The notes under the pieces are model-generated. The model did not search any database. It worked only from the letters and a program-made list of their open reading frames with translations, and was not told where the DNA came from. The translations under genes and the position numbers were made by a program. A stretch of 26,540 bases of DNA from JBBDWK01 sp040902885 (lineage in GTDB: Bacteria; Acidobacteriota; Terriglobia; Bryobacterales; Bryobacteraceae): assembly GCA_040902885.1 (NCBI GenBank), contig JBBDWK010000056.1, positions 1 through 26,540 on the forward strand, in the 5' to 3' direction. Shown piece by piece: positions 15,500-24,305 of the stretch (positions are counted from its first letter, which is position 1; each line of letters begins with the position of its first letter).

Positions 15500-16510
15500 A
15501 TGAGCGGCACCGCGCTTGCCCTTTGCTGCGCCGCCCTCTGCTTCCTTGCCGCCTGCCAGACCAGGGAGGCGGAGAACCTGCCGCAACCCAGCTCGGCGAC
15601 AGTGTTCTTCCAACGCGGCGTCAACTTTACCGCCGAAGGACCTACCGGCTATTCCTCGACTGAATCCGTCGCCGCGATGCTCGACCGTCTCCTGGAGCAC
15701 GGCGTCAATTCCGTCGCGCTGGTGCCCTATGGATTCGAACGCAAGGGGGATCCGTCCGTTCGCTACCCGGGCGGCTGGGAGCGCTCGGAGTATATCCGGT
15801 CCGTCGCCGCCTTAGCACATGAACGCGACATGAAGGTGCTGCTGAAGCCGCAAATCTGGGTGCGCGGAGGCTATCCGGGAGACCTGGAATTTCCCGATCC
15901 GATCGAGCGCACGCGCTGGTTTGAGCAGTACGCCGGCTTCGTCGACTACTATGCGGGCCTTGCCGAGCGGATTCAGGCCGACCTGTTTTGTGTTGGAACG
16001 GAGTTTGCGAAGCTGACCACCCACGAGGCTGAGTGGCGCAAGCTGATCGAGCGCGCCCGCAAAATCTATTCCGGCCCGCTGGTTTATGCCGCCACCCAAG
16101 GTCCGGAGTTCGAGAACATACGTTTCTGGGACGCACTGGATTATATCGGCCTCAACAACTATTACCCGTTGCCCGACGACCTTTCGACCGGCGCCGTCGT
16201 ACGCCGCGTGGAGGCCGTGCAGCGGCGGTTCCGGAAGCCGGTGGTCTTTCCGGAAGCCGGATTCTCCAGCCTCACGGCTCCACACCGCGCGCCCTGGGAC
16301 GAGACACCCCGCGAGATTTCGCTCGAAGAGCAAGCCCGCTGCTACGAGGCCGTGCTGCAAGCGTTTTACAACAAGCCCTGGTTCCAGGGCGTCTATTGGT
16401 GGAAGGTGGGGACGAACGGATTCGGCGGCCCCGAGGACGGCTCCCACACGCCGTGGGGGAAGCCGGCGATGCAAGTGGTGGCCCAATGGTATCGGAACGG
16501 GGGAAGGTGA
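15500..16510 (+). CDS. GH113-like glycoside hydrolase lipoprotein
   Basis: 336 residues. A short signal peptide ends in lipobox LAAC (Cys19), so the mature protein is lipid-anchored. The remainder is TIM-barrel-like and matches the GH113/GH5-type plan: QRGVNFTAEG at strand 1, VNSVALVPYGF, MKVLLKPQIWVRGGY, DLFCVGTEFAKL with Glu168 as likely acid/base, ALDYIGLNNYYPL, and KPVVFPEAGFSS with Glu252 as likely nucleophile, then GVYWWKVGTNG. GH113 enzymes known so far cleave beta-mannans; the substrate here is only an inference. The ATG has a good ribosome site (GAGGAG, 3-8 nt upstream). The stop overlaps the next start by 4 nt (GTGA). Its placement between a sulfatase activator and acyl-CoA genes is odd. 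Confidence 0.78.
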   Translation: MSGTALALCCAALCFLAACQTREAENLPQPSSATVFFQRGVNFTAEGPTGYSSTESVAAMLDRLLEHGVNSVALVPYGFERKGDPSVRYPGGWERSEYIRSVAALAHERDMKVLLKPQIWVRGGYPGDLEFPDPIERTRWFEQYAGFVDYYAGLAERIQADLFCVGTEFAKLTTHEAEWRKLIERARKIYSGPLVYAATQGPEFENIRFWDALDYIGLNNYYPLPDDLSTGAVVRRVEAVQRRFRKPVVFPEAGFSSLTAPHRAPWDETPREISLEEQARCYEAVLQAFYNKPWFQGVYWWKVGTNGFGGPEDGSHTPWGKPAMQVVAQWYRNGGR

Positions 16511-18090
16511 CCGGCGAAGTCGCGCGCGCGGCGCACATGCGGCATCTGGTCGAGCAGTTGCAGCGGCTGGAAGCCCGCCTGCGCCTGGGCGGAGGGCGGT
16601 CGCGAATCGAAAAGCAGCATCGTGCGGGCAAGCTTACCGCGCGCGAGCGGATTGCGTATCTGATCGACGCGGGCTCGCCGTTTCTCGAAGTCGGCCTGCT
16701 GGTGGCTCATGATCAGTACGAGGGCCAGGCGCCCGCGGCGGGGGTGGTGACGGGAGTCGGGCGCATCGAGGGACGCCCCGCGGTGATTGTCGCCAACGAT
16801 GCGACTGTGAAAGCCGGATCGTGGTGGCCGGAGACAATCACCAAGATTTTGCGCGCGCAGGAAATCGCGATGCGCAACCGCACGCCCATCGTCTATCTGG
16901 TCGATTCGGCGGGCGTAAACCTGCCCTATCAGGACGGCATCTTCCCCGGTCAGTATGGCGCGGGGCGCATCTTTTATTACAACTCCCTCATGCGGCGGAA
17001 GCTGCGCGTGCCGCAGACGGCGGCGGTGATGGGACCGTGCATCGCCGGCGGCGCTTACCTGCCGGCGCTCAGCGATGCGATCATCATGGTTGAACGCACC
17101 AGCTTCATGGGGCTGGGCGGGCCGAACCTGGTGAAGGGGGCGACGGGGCAAGCGGTGGATGCCGAGTCGCTCGGCGGTGCGGCCTTGCACACGCAAGTCA
17201 GCGGAGTGGCGCACTATATGGCCAGGGACGACCGCCACTGCATCGACATCATCCGCGACCGCTTCCGCCAATTCCCCGCCGCGCGGCGCGTCTGCGCGGA
17301 GACGGGTCCTCTCGACGAGGACATCTACTCGGCGCTTCCCGCCGATCACCGGCTTCCCTATCACATCGAAGAACTGGTGCGCCGCATCGTTGACCCGGAA
17401 GAGTATATCGAGTTCCAATCCGAGCACGCACCGGAGATGCTGTGCGCGTCCGCGCGGCTGGCCGGGTGTCCAATCGCTCTCATCGCCAACCGGCGCGGAT
17501 TTCTGAAGGGCCCGCGCATCGGCGGCATCGTCTACACGGAGTCCGCGCGCAAGGTGGCGTACTTCGTGGAGATGGCCGAGCGCCAGGGACTCCCGCTCGT
17601 TTATCTACAGGATGTGTCGGGCTTCATGGTAGGGCCGGAGGCGGAGCGCGAGGGCATCATTCGCGCGGGCGCGGAGATGGTGGAGTCCATGTCCTGCGCC
17701 ACGGTTCCCAAAATTGTAGTGACCCTCAATCACGCAAGCGGCGCCGGCTATTACGCCATGGCCGGGCAGGGCTTCGATCCCAACTTCACGTTTAGCTGGC
17801 CCACCGCGCGCATCGGCGTGATGGAAGGCGATTCCGCGGTGCAAGCTCTGTACTCGGTCGAGATCGAAAAATACAAGGCTTCCGGCGGTCCATTTCCAGA
17901 AGAGTTGCAGCAGGCCATCGAGCGCACGCGCGCCGACTACGAGCGCTGGCTGGACGCGCGCCACGCCGCCGCGCGCGGTCACATGGACGCCATCATCGAC
18001 CCGCGCGAGACGCGCCAGGTCCTGGCCTTCGCTCTGGAAGTGACCATGCAACGCCCGCGCGCCGAGGCCCTGGTGCTGGAGACTCTGTGA
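16507..18090 (+). CDS. Acyl-CoA carboxylase, carboxyltransferase (beta) subunit
   Basis: 527 residues. Transfers carboxyl from carboxybiotin to an acyl-CoA. Typical segments: KLTARERIAYLIDAGSPFLE near the start, the N-lobe YLVDSAGVNLPYQ and AVMGPCIAGGAYLPALSD, SFMGLGGPNLVKGATGQ, then the C-lobe FLKGPRIGGIVYTESARK, YLQDVSGFMVG and NHASGAGYYAMAGQ. The overall pattern is closest to methylcrotonyl-/geranyl-CoA carboxylases (MccB/LiuB, AtuC) and less like propionyl-CoA carboxylase. GTG 16507 is chosen because it overlaps the upstream stop as GTGA and gives a normal length; ATG 16486 and ATG 16537 are alternatives. The frame stays open about 470 nt further upstream inside the glycosidase gene, which is not meaningful. 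The biotin-carrying alpha subunit is absent from the window. Confidence 0.9.
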   Translation: MTGEVARAAHMRHLVEQLQRLEARLRLGGGRSRIEKQHRAGKLTARERIAYLIDAGSPFLEVGLLVAHDQYEGQAPAAGVVTGVGRIEGRPAVIVANDATVKAGSWWPETITKILRAQEIAMRNRTPIVYLVDSAGVNLPYQDGIFPGQYGAGRIFYYNSLMRRKLRVPQTAAVMGPCIAGGAYLPALSDAIIMVERTSFMGLGGPNLVKGATGQAVDAESLGGAALHTQVSGVAHYMARDDRHCIDIIRDRFRQFPAARRVCAETGPLDEDIYSALPADHRLPYHIEELVRRIVDPEEYIEFQSEHAPEMLCASARLAGCPIALIANRRGFLKGPRIGGIVYTESARKVAYFVEMAERQGLPLVYLQDVSGFMVGPEAEREGIIRAGAEMVESMSCATVPKIVVTLNHASGAGYYAMAGQGFDPNFTFSWPTARIGVMEGDSAVQALYSVEIEKYKASGGPFPEELQQAIERTRADYERWLDARHAAARGHMDAIIDPRETRQVLAFALEVTMQRPRAEALVLETL

Positions 18091-19418
18091 TTCGAATCGC
18101 CAACGGACAGGGCTTCTGGGGAGACTGGCTCGAGGCTCCCGTGCGATTGATCGAGCAGGGACCCATCGATTATCTCGTGCTCGACTATCTGGCCGAAGTG
18201 ACTATGTCCATCCTCCAGAAGCAGAAACAGGCCGACCCGTCGCTCGGATACGCGCGCGACTTCCCGCCGCTGATCGGGCGCGTCTCCAAACTGCTTCGCG
18301 AGCGCAACGTGAAAGTGATCGCGAACGCGGGAGGCGTGAACCCTCAAGCCTGCGCTCAGGCCGTGCGGAAGCTTGCGCCCGCATTGAAGGTGGCGGTGGT
18401 GACCGGAGACGATGTGTTTTCGCGCCTGGACGAGTTTCTCGCCAAGGGCTATCCGATGGAAGACCTCGACACGGGACGTCCGTTGCACGAGATCCGCGAT
18501 CTCGTACTCAGCGCCAACGCCTATATCGGCGCGTTTCCGCTGGCCGAAGCGCTGGAGACCGGCGCCGACGTGATCATCGCGGGACGCTGTACCGACACGG
18601 CGTTGGCGCTTGCGCCCATGCTGCATCGCTTTGGCTGGGGACCGGAGGATTGGGACAAGCTCGCCGCCGGAACCATTGCGGGTCACATCGTGGAATGCGG
18701 CGCGCAGTGTACCGGCGGAAACTGCCAGGTGGACTGGGAGACGATGGACCTGACGAATATCGGCTATCCGATTGTTGAAGCCGAACCCGACGGCTCGTTC
18801 TCAATTACGAAGCACAAAGGGACTGGAGGCCGCGTTCATTCCGATGTGGTCAAAGAGCAGCTTTTATACGAACTGGGCGATCCGAAGCAGTACCTGACAC
18901 CGGATTGCGCCGCCGACTTCACCACGATTCGCCTGGACGATACCGGCCCGGACCGCGTTCGCGTCTCCGGCATCCGTGGCGGGCCCCGGCCGCCCTCGCT
19001 CAAACTCTCGATCAGTTATGCCGGCGGCTGGAAGGCCATCGGAACATTGGTCTATAGTTGGCCCCAGGCGCTCGATAAGGCGCGCGCCGCCGACGCGATC
19101 GTGCGCGCCCGCATCGGACAACTGGGTTTGCGGTTTGAAAAGATCCACACCGAGTACCTGGGATCGAACGCCTGCCACGGCCCCGTGGCTGTTCCCATCG
19201 AAGACCCGCCCGAGATCCAGGTCCGCATCGGCGTGCGCGATGCGGACCGCCAGGCCGTGGACCGCTTCACGCGCGAGTTGATTCCGCTGGTCCTGAACGG
19301 CCCGCCCGGGGCGACCGGCTTCGGCGAGGGCCGTCCGGCGGCGCGCGAGATTGTGGCCTATTTCTCCACGCTGATTCCGCGCGAAGAGATCCGGACGTGC
19401 GTAGAGGTGTTCGAATGA
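18087..19418 (+). CDS. AtuA-family protein (DUF1446, acyclic terpene utilisation)
   Basis: 443 residues. DUF1446 features: start IRIANGQGFWGDWLEAPVRL, DYLVLDYLAEVTMSIL, KVIANAGGVNP, VVTGDDVF, NAYIGAFPLAEALETGADVIIAGRCTDTAL, IVECGAQCTGGN and ITKHKGTGGRVHSDVVKEQL. AtuA is needed for growth of Pseudomonas on citronellol/geraniol, but its biochemical role is not settled. In many bacteria it stands next to carboxyltransferase and crotonase genes, as here. It starts with GTG overlapping the upstream stop (GTGA) and ends overlapping the next start (ATGA). Presence of AtuA does not by itself prove terpene use; relatives occur with leucine-type pathways. Confidence 0.9.
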   Translation: MIRIANGQGFWGDWLEAPVRLIEQGPIDYLVLDYLAEVTMSILQKQKQADPSLGYARDFPPLIGRVSKLLRERNVKVIANAGGVNPQACAQAVRKLAPALKVAVVTGDDVFSRLDEFLAKGYPMEDLDTGRPLHEIRDLVLSANAYIGAFPLAEALETGADVIIAGRCTDTALALAPMLHRFGWGPEDWDKLAAGTIAGHIVECGAQCTGGNCQVDWETMDLTNIGYPIVEAEPDGSFSITKHKGTGGRVHSDVVKEQLLYELGDPKQYLTPDCAADFTTIRLDDTGPDRVRVSGIRGGPRPPSLKLSISYAGGWKAIGTLVYSWPQALDKARAADAIVRARIGQLGLRFEKIHTEYLGSNACHGPVAVPIEDPPEIQVRIGVRDADRQAVDRFTRELIPLVLNGPPGATGFGEGRPAAREIVAYFSTLIPREEIRTCVEVFE

Positions 19419-19747
19419 AGATTGCACTTGGCCGCATCGCTCATACGCGCTCCGGCGATAAAGGCGATACCGCCAACATCGGCGTCATCGCGTTCGAAGA
19501 AGGCCACTACGCCATCCTGCTGCGGGAAGTGACGCCCGCGCGCGTGAAGGAGTTTTTTGGCGATCTGGTGGAAGGCGAGGTGGCGCGTTTCGAGTTGCCC
19601 AACCTGGGCGCGCTCAACTTCCTGCTGCATGGGGCGCTCGACGGCGGCGGCACGGTCTCGCTGCGCCTGGACGCGCAGGGAAAGACGTTCGGAGCGGCGC
19701 TGCTGCGCCTGGGGATCGAGGTGGATGAGCGAGAGCTTGCAGCGTAG
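19415..19747 (+). CDS. Small AtuA-associated protein (AtuA C-terminal/ferredoxin-fold type)
   Basis: 110 residues. The N-terminal segment ALGRIAHTRSGDKGDTANIGVIA is the signature of the small domain that is either fused to AtuA or encoded directly after it. LRLDAQGKTFGAALLRLGIEV closes the domain. It contains no Cys, so it is not an iron-sulfur protein despite the ferredoxin-like fold name. ATG 19415 overlaps the AtuA stop as ATGA. Probably forms a complex with AtuA; this is inferred from fusion forms known in the family. Confidence 0.85.
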   Translation: MKIALGRIAHTRSGDKGDTANIGVIAFEEGHYAILLREVTPARVKEFFGDLVEGEVARFELPNLGALNFLLHGALDGGGTVSLRLDAQGKTFGAALLRLGIEVDERELAA

Positions 19748-20495
19748 CCGGAAGGGCCGTCTGCTGCGCCTGGCGCTCCACCGTCCCGAGAAGCGCAACG
19801 CGCTGAGCTTCGCCCTGTGCCGCGATCTGGCTTCGGCCTTCGAAGAAGCGGAGCGCGATCCGGAAGTGGGCGCAATCCTGCTTTCCGGAAACGGTCCGGC
19901 CTTTTGCGCGGGAATGGACCTGAGCGAAGTCCTCGCGCCCGAAGCCGCGGTGGAGAGCCGCATTCACGAACGGTTATTCACCGTGGGCGCGCGCTTGAAA
20001 AAACCGATCGTCGCCGCCGTTCATGGCGCGGCTCTGGCCGGCGGCACGGGGCTTGCCGCCAATGCCCACATCCTGGTGGCCTCCGAGGATGCCACCTTCG
20101 GCCTCACCGAGATCCGCATCGGTCTGTGGCCCTTCCTGATCTTTCGCTCCGTGGCGATGGCCATGGGCGAACGCCGTGCAGTGGAACTGGCGCTCAGCGG
20201 ACGCATTTTTGGGGCTGGGGAAGCGAGGGAGTTTGGCTTGGCGCACTTCGTGGTTCCGCGGGCAGAGTTGGCGCAATACGGCGGGAAGATCGCTACCGAT
20301 TTATCGGAGCGAAGCCCAGTGGCTCTCCAAGCCGGTTTGGAGTACGTGAACGCCGCACGTTCCCGCGCCTCGGGCGAATCCGGCGCGCTGGCGCTCGAAT
20401 TTCGGGATCGGGTATTCGGCAGCGCCGACTTCTCCGAGGGCGTGAGCGCCTTCCGGGAGAAGCGCTCTCCCCACTGGCCCTCCATCAAAGGTTAA
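19725..20495 (+). CDS. Enoyl-CoA hydratase/isomerase (crotonase) family protein
   Basis: 256 residues from the ATG at 19725, which has GAGG just upstream and overlaps the previous gene by 23 nt. Crotonase features: HRPEKRNALS, the oxyanion-hole segments PAFCAGMDLSEV and HGAALAGGTGL, and ATFGLTEIRIGLWP. In enoyl-CoA hydratase two Glu act on water; the second is kept (Glu129 in LTEI), while the first (Glu144 of the rat enzyme, GGGCEL) is Gly109 here. Simple hydratase activity is therefore doubtful, and an isomerase, hydrolase or other crotonase reaction is possible. By position it would take the LiuC/AtuE place (methylglutaconyl- or isohexenylglutaconyl-CoA hydratase). Last gene of the six-gene block. 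Confidence 0.88.
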   Translation: MSESLQRSRKGRLLRLALHRPEKRNALSFALCRDLASAFEEAERDPEVGAILLSGNGPAFCAGMDLSEVLAPEAAVESRIHERLFTVGARLKKPIVAAVHGAALAGGTGLAANAHILVASEDATFGLTEIRIGLWPFLIFRSVAMAMGERRAVELALSGRIFGAGEAREFGLAHFVVPRAELAQYGGKIATDLSERSPVALQAGLEYVNAARSRASGESGALALEFRDRVFGSADFSEGVSAFREKRSPHWPSIKG

Positions 20496-20556
20496 TATAG
20501 AATACTAGATGTTGTACACTCATGGAAAGCCCTACATTCTAAGGTAGTCAATGTTC

Positions 20557-20585
20557 TTTACATTTTACTTTCCCCGGTTTACGAT
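20557..20585 (+). promoter_or_regulatory. Likely sigma-70 promoter of smc
   Basis: TTTACA (20557-20562; 5/6 match to TTGACA), a 17-base spacer, then TACGAT (20580-20585; 4/6 match to TATAAT), in a locally AT-rich stretch (20491-20590) that differs from the GC-rich surroundings. Transcription near 20592 gives a leader of about 27 nt before the TTG at 20619, which agrees with that start. Confidence 0.45.
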
Positions 20586-20607
20586 GAATTGCATCCCCCG
20601 AGCAGAC

Positions 20608-20611
20608 GAGG
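20608..20611 (+). promoter_or_regulatory. Ribosome-binding site deciding the TTG start of smc
   Basis: GAGG lies 7 nt before TTG 20619, whereas the in-frame TTG at 20589 falls at or before the predicted transcription start. Supports initiation at 20619. Confidence 0.5.
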
Positions 20612-20618
20612 TAATGGT

Positions 20619-23600
20619 TTGCTAAAGCTCAAACGGGTAGAACTGCAGGGTTTCAAATCCTTCTGCGACCGCACGGATCTGAAGTTCAGCGGCAGCGGCA
20701 TAGCCGCCGTAGTGGGTCCGAACGGGTGTGGAAAATCCAACCTCAGCGACGCCATCAGTTGGGTGCTAGGCGAGCAGTCCGCTCGCACCCTGCGCGGCGC
20801 GCGCATGGAGGACGTAATCTTCGCCGGCACCAAGGCCCGCAAACCGCTGGGCATGGCGTCCGTCACGATGACACTCGTGGACCCGGCCGAAGAGCAGGTT
20901 CACTACGATCTGCCGGCGGCCAACGGGAACGGCCATGCGCCCGTGGAGAGTGCCCGGCATTCCAAAGCCGGTGAGATGACTATCACCCGGCGGCTGTTCC
21001 GCTCGGGCGAGAGCGAGTACTTGATCAACGGTCGCGCCGCCCGCTTGCGGGACATTCAAGATCTGTTCATGGGCACCGGCCTCGGGCCGGAGAGCTACGC
21101 CATCATCGAGCAGGGCCGGATTGGCCAGATTCTCAGCTCCAAGCCGCAGGACCGGCGCGCAGTGCTTGAAGAGGCTGCGGGAATTACGCGTTACAAGACC
21201 AAGCGCCGCCTCGCCGAGGCCAAGCTCGAAACGGCGCGGCAAAATCTGGCACGGGTTTTCGACATTCTCGAAGAGGTCACGCGGCAGGTGAACTCGTTGA
21301 AACGGCAGGCGGGCAAAGCCAAACGGTACATCGAGTTGAAGGCCGATATGGATGCCCAGCTGGGTCTGCTTCTGGCAGGCCGCTGGAGCCAGTTACAGCA
21401 GGAGTCGGTTCAGGCGGAAGCGGACCTCTCGGCCGCTACCGAAGCCCTCCAATCCTTCTCCGGGCAGGTCGGCAGCCTGGAGCAGGAGCATGCTTCGGAA
21501 CAGTCGGCGTGCTTCGATCTGGAAGCCAAACTCACCGAAGCCCGGCGGCAGGTGGCCGAATGGAACGTGGAACTGGAGCGCGCGAAAGGCCGGCTCGAAT
21601 ACCAGGCCCGGCAGAGCGCCGCGATTGAGCAGCGGATGTCCGAAGGCGAGGGCGAGACCCAGTTGCTGGACGAGCGGCTCGCCAGCCTGCAACAGGATCT
21701 GGGCGGTTATCGGGAGAACGTAGCGCGGCTGGAGCGGGAAACCGCCGACGCGCGGGCGCGTGTGATCGAGAAGAATGAAGCCCGCGAAGCGCTGCAAAAG
21801 AACGTGCGGGACCGAGAGCGGGCTCTCGAAACCGGCCGGACCCAGGTTTTGCGCCTGCTGGGCGAAGCCTCCACGCTGAAAAACCAGCTGGCGCAGATTC
21901 AGGAGTACCTGGCGGGCATCGAGCGCGAGACTGCCCGGGCGCAGCGCGAGGGATCCGCCTCCGCCGCCGATTTAGAGCGGCTGGATGAGGCCCGAAAGGC
22001 TCTCTCACAAACGGTGTCCGCGCGGCAGTTGGAGCTCGAAACCATCACCGGCGACCGCCGCCGGACAGAAGAAGAGCTCACCGTCCGAAAGAGTCGCGCT
22101 TCCGAGGCGCGCCGAAGCATTGAAGCGCTCCGCGAGGAGCATTCGCGGATCAAGGCGCGCAAGGATTCCCTCGAGGAGGTTCTGGCGCACCGCTCCTACA
22201 CGACGGATGCCGTGAAGCGGCTCTTCGGGGCGGTCGAGAAAGGCGGCGCGCAAGATCTGAAGCCGCTGGGCGTGCTCGCCGACTTCATCGAGGTCGATCC
22301 GGCCTACGAAAAGGCGGCCGAGGAATTTCTGCACGAGGAACTGGAATATATCGTCGTGGAGAGTTGGCAGCAGGCGGAACGCGGCATCGACCTGATGCGA
22401 ACCGGCCTGGAGGGCCGCGCGACGTTTCTGGTGCAAGGCAGGACAAGCACGGCATCCTGTTCGGATAAGCCCGGCGGCCTGGCCTACCTTGCGGACCGTC
22501 TGCGCGTCTCGGGTGACGTGCCGCTACCCCGACGCGCCGCGCGTTGCTACGTCGTCGAGGACCGCGCCGAAGGGCAGCGGCTCTCCGTGGAATACCCCGA
22601 CCTCTATTTCCTGCTGCCGGACGGCGTGTCCTTCCACGGTCAGGCCATCACGGGCGGCAAAAAGAAGGGCGGAGGTCCGCTGGCTTTGAAACGCGAGGTG
22701 CGCGAGCTGGCGGGAGCGATTGAGGCGCGCCAGCGCGAATTCGACGCCGAGATCGAAGGCCTGGAGGAACTGGACCGCGAGATTGCGCTTCTTGAAGGAG
22801 ACCTGGAACGGCTGCGCGCCGCACAGGAAGCGCGGGAGAAGGACGCCCTGGCTCTCCAGCACGAGATGCGCAAGCTGGCCGAGGAGAGCAACCGCGCGAA
22901 TTCCCGCCTTTCTGTCGCGAAGCTGGAGCTGGAGCGGCTGCATCAGGAGCGCGAGCGCTCGCTGCGGCAAAGGGAAACCGGCTCTCAGGCGCTCGAACAG
23001 AAGGAGAACGCCCGGAAGTCGCAGGAAGAGGAGTTGGAGGCAGCGCGCCAGTCTCTCGAGGACTTGCAGGCGGAAGCGGCGCGCATCGGCGAGGAACATG
23101 CCGTGCAGCGCGTGGAGTTAGCGGGCCTGGAGGAACGCCAGCGCTCCGAGCGCGCAGTTCTGGTCCGCACCGAGAGCCAACTGAACGAGATGACCGCGCG
23201 ACGGCAGACTCTGACCGCCGAGATTCAAAAGCTGGGCGTGGAGCGCGCGCGGCTGCTGGCGGACAACATTGAGCTTGACCGCACGGCGACCTCGCTCTCC
23301 GGGCGGATTTTGACCGTCGAGAGCGAGATCAACCGGCTATCGGTTGACGAATCGCGCCTTCGGGCGTCGCTCGCCTCGCGCGATGAGGAGCTGAAGCGTC
23401 TCCGGGTGGAACTGGAGGCGGCCCGCGATCGCCGCTCCCAGATCGAGTTGGATCTGGTGCGCAAGCAGGCCGAGTGCAAATATCTGGACGAAACGTGCCG
23501 CAAGGAGCTGAACAAGCCGGTTGAGGAACTGGCTTCGACGGGGGGGACTCTGCCTCAGGGAGAAGAGTTGGCAGCCGCGGAGCTGGCCTACGCCGATGCC

Positions 23601-24272
23601 AAGAGCCGCTTGGAGGCCATGGGCCCGGTGAACTTGCAGGCCCAGGAGGAGTACGAGGAAACGCAGCAGCGTCAGGAATTTCTCGCCGCCCAGCGTCAGG
23701 ATCTGATCGATTCGATTCGGGATACCGAAAAGGCCATTCAGGAGATCGAAGTGGTCTCCCGGCAGAAATTTGCGGCGGCCTTTGAGGCCATTAACGCCAA
23801 TTTCCGGGAGACTTTTCAGACTCTGTTCGGCGGCGGAACCGGCGAGATGCGCCTGACCGACGAAAGCAATCTGGCCGATTCGGGCATCGATATTGTGGCC
23901 TCGCCTCCGGGGAAGAAGCTGCAGAACGTTCTGCTGCTGTCCGGCGGCGAGAAGGCGCTCACCGCCCTGTCTCTGCTGATGGCCATCTTCCGTTATCAGC
24001 CCAGCCCGTTCTGCGTGCTGGACGAAGTGGACGCTCCTCTGGACGAGGCGAATATCGGCCGGTTGATGCGGCTGCTGCGCGAGATGGCAAGCGAAACACA
24101 GTTCGTCATCATCACCCACTCCAAGAAAACCATGGAGTCGGCGCAGACGATGTACGGCGTCACCATGCAGGAGCCAGGCGTCTCAAAGTTGGTTTCCGTA
24201 CGATTTGACGGGATGGCCGCGGCGGGACGCAATCCTGGTGAAAGCAGTTTGGTGAGGCCGGCGGTGGTGTGA
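20619..24272 (+). CDS. smc: Chromosome partition protein SMC
   Basis: 1217 residues from TTG 20619, of normal bacterial SMC length. Order: N-terminal ATPase half starting LKLKRVELQGFKSF with Walker A GPNGCGKS (33-40); Q-loop region GLGPESYAIIEQGRIGQIL; a long coiled coil (about 165-520, rich in Glu/Arg/Leu heptads); the hinge (about 540-690, including LGVLADFIEVDPAYEKAAEE and GQAITGGKKKGGG); the returning coiled coil (about 690-1000); and the C-terminal ATPase half with signature LLSGGEKALTALSLL (about 1105) and Walker B FCVLDEVDAPLDEAN (about 1130). SMC works as a dimer with ScpA/ScpB to organise and segregate the chromosome. ScpA and ScpB are not in the window. Own promoter likely; it stands apart from the upstream acyl-CoA block by 120 nt. 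Confidence 0.95.
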   Translation: MLKLKRVELQGFKSFCDRTDLKFSGSGIAAVVGPNGCGKSNLSDAISWVLGEQSARTLRGARMEDVIFAGTKARKPLGMASVTMTLVDPAEEQVHYDLPAANGNGHAPVESARHSKAGEMTITRRLFRSGESEYLINGRAARLRDIQDLFMGTGLGPESYAIIEQGRIGQILSSKPQDRRAVLEEAAGITRYKTKRRLAEAKLETARQNLARVFDILEEVTRQVNSLKRQAGKAKRYIELKADMDAQLGLLLAGRWSQLQQESVQAEADLSAATEALQSFSGQVGSLEQEHASEQSACFDLEAKLTEARRQVAEWNVELERAKGRLEYQARQSAAIEQRMSEGEGETQLLDERLASLQQDLGGYRENVARLERETADARARVIEKNEAREALQKNVRDRERALETGRTQVLRLLGEASTLKNQLAQIQEYLAGIERETARAQREGSASAADLERLDEARKALSQTVSARQLELETITGDRRRTEEELTVRKSRASEARRSIEALREEHSRIKARKDSLEEVLAHRSYTTDAVKRLFGAVEKGGAQDLKPLGVLADFIEVDPAYEKAAEEFLHEELEYIVVESWQQAERGIDLMRTGLEGRATFLVQGRTSTASCSDKPGGLAYLADRLRVSGDVPLPRRAARCYVVEDRAEGQRLSVEYPDLYFLLPDGVSFHGQAITGGKKKGGGPLALKREVRELAGAIEARQREFDAEIEGLEELDREIALLEGDLERLRAAQEAREKDALALQHEMRKLAEESNRANSRLSVAKLELERLHQERERSLRQRETGSQALEQKENARKSQEEELEAARQSLEDLQAEAARIGEEHAVQRVELAGLEERQRSERAVLVRTESQLNEMTARRQTLTAEIQKLGVERARLLADNIELDRTATSLSGRILTVESEINRLSVDESRLRASLASRDEELKRLRVELEAARDRRSQIELDLVRKQAECKYLDETCRKELNKPVEELASTGGTLPQGEELAAAELAYADAKSRLEAMGPVNLQAQEEYEETQQRQEFLAAQRQDLIDSIRDTEKAIQEIEVVSRQKFAAAFEAINANFRETFQTLFGGGTGEMRLTDESNLADSGIDIVASPPGKKLQNVLLLSGGEKALTALSLLMAIFRYQPSPFCVLDEVDAPLDEANIGRLMRLLREMASETQFVIITHSKKTMESAQTMYGVTMQEPGVSKLVSVRFDGMAAAGRNPGESSLVRPAVV

Positions 24273-24283
24273 GCGGCACGCCT

Positions 24284-24305
24284 CCCGGCCTGTTGGCAGG
24301 CCGGG
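24284..24305. terminator. Perfect 9-bp hairpin between convergent genes
   Basis: CCCGGCCTG, loop TTGG, CAGGCCGGG: a perfect 9-bp GC-rich stem with a 4-base loop, lying between the ends of smc (24272) and the convergent erpA-like gene (24316). Neither side has a U-run, so it is not a classic intrinsic terminator; it may end transcription weakly in both directions or protect the 3' ends. Confidence 0.6.

Noticed and set aside
14180..15700. A 506-codon open frame on the minus strand opposite the anSME gene
   Set aside because: It is the antisense shadow of the radical SAM gene; the plus frame has exact Cys motifs and the minus frame has no recognisable features.
16033..16506. N-terminal extension of the carboxyltransferase frame
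   Set aside because: The reading frame is open but lies within the glycosidase gene, and the extra sequence does not resemble the family. GTG at 16507 with a GTGA overlap explains the start.
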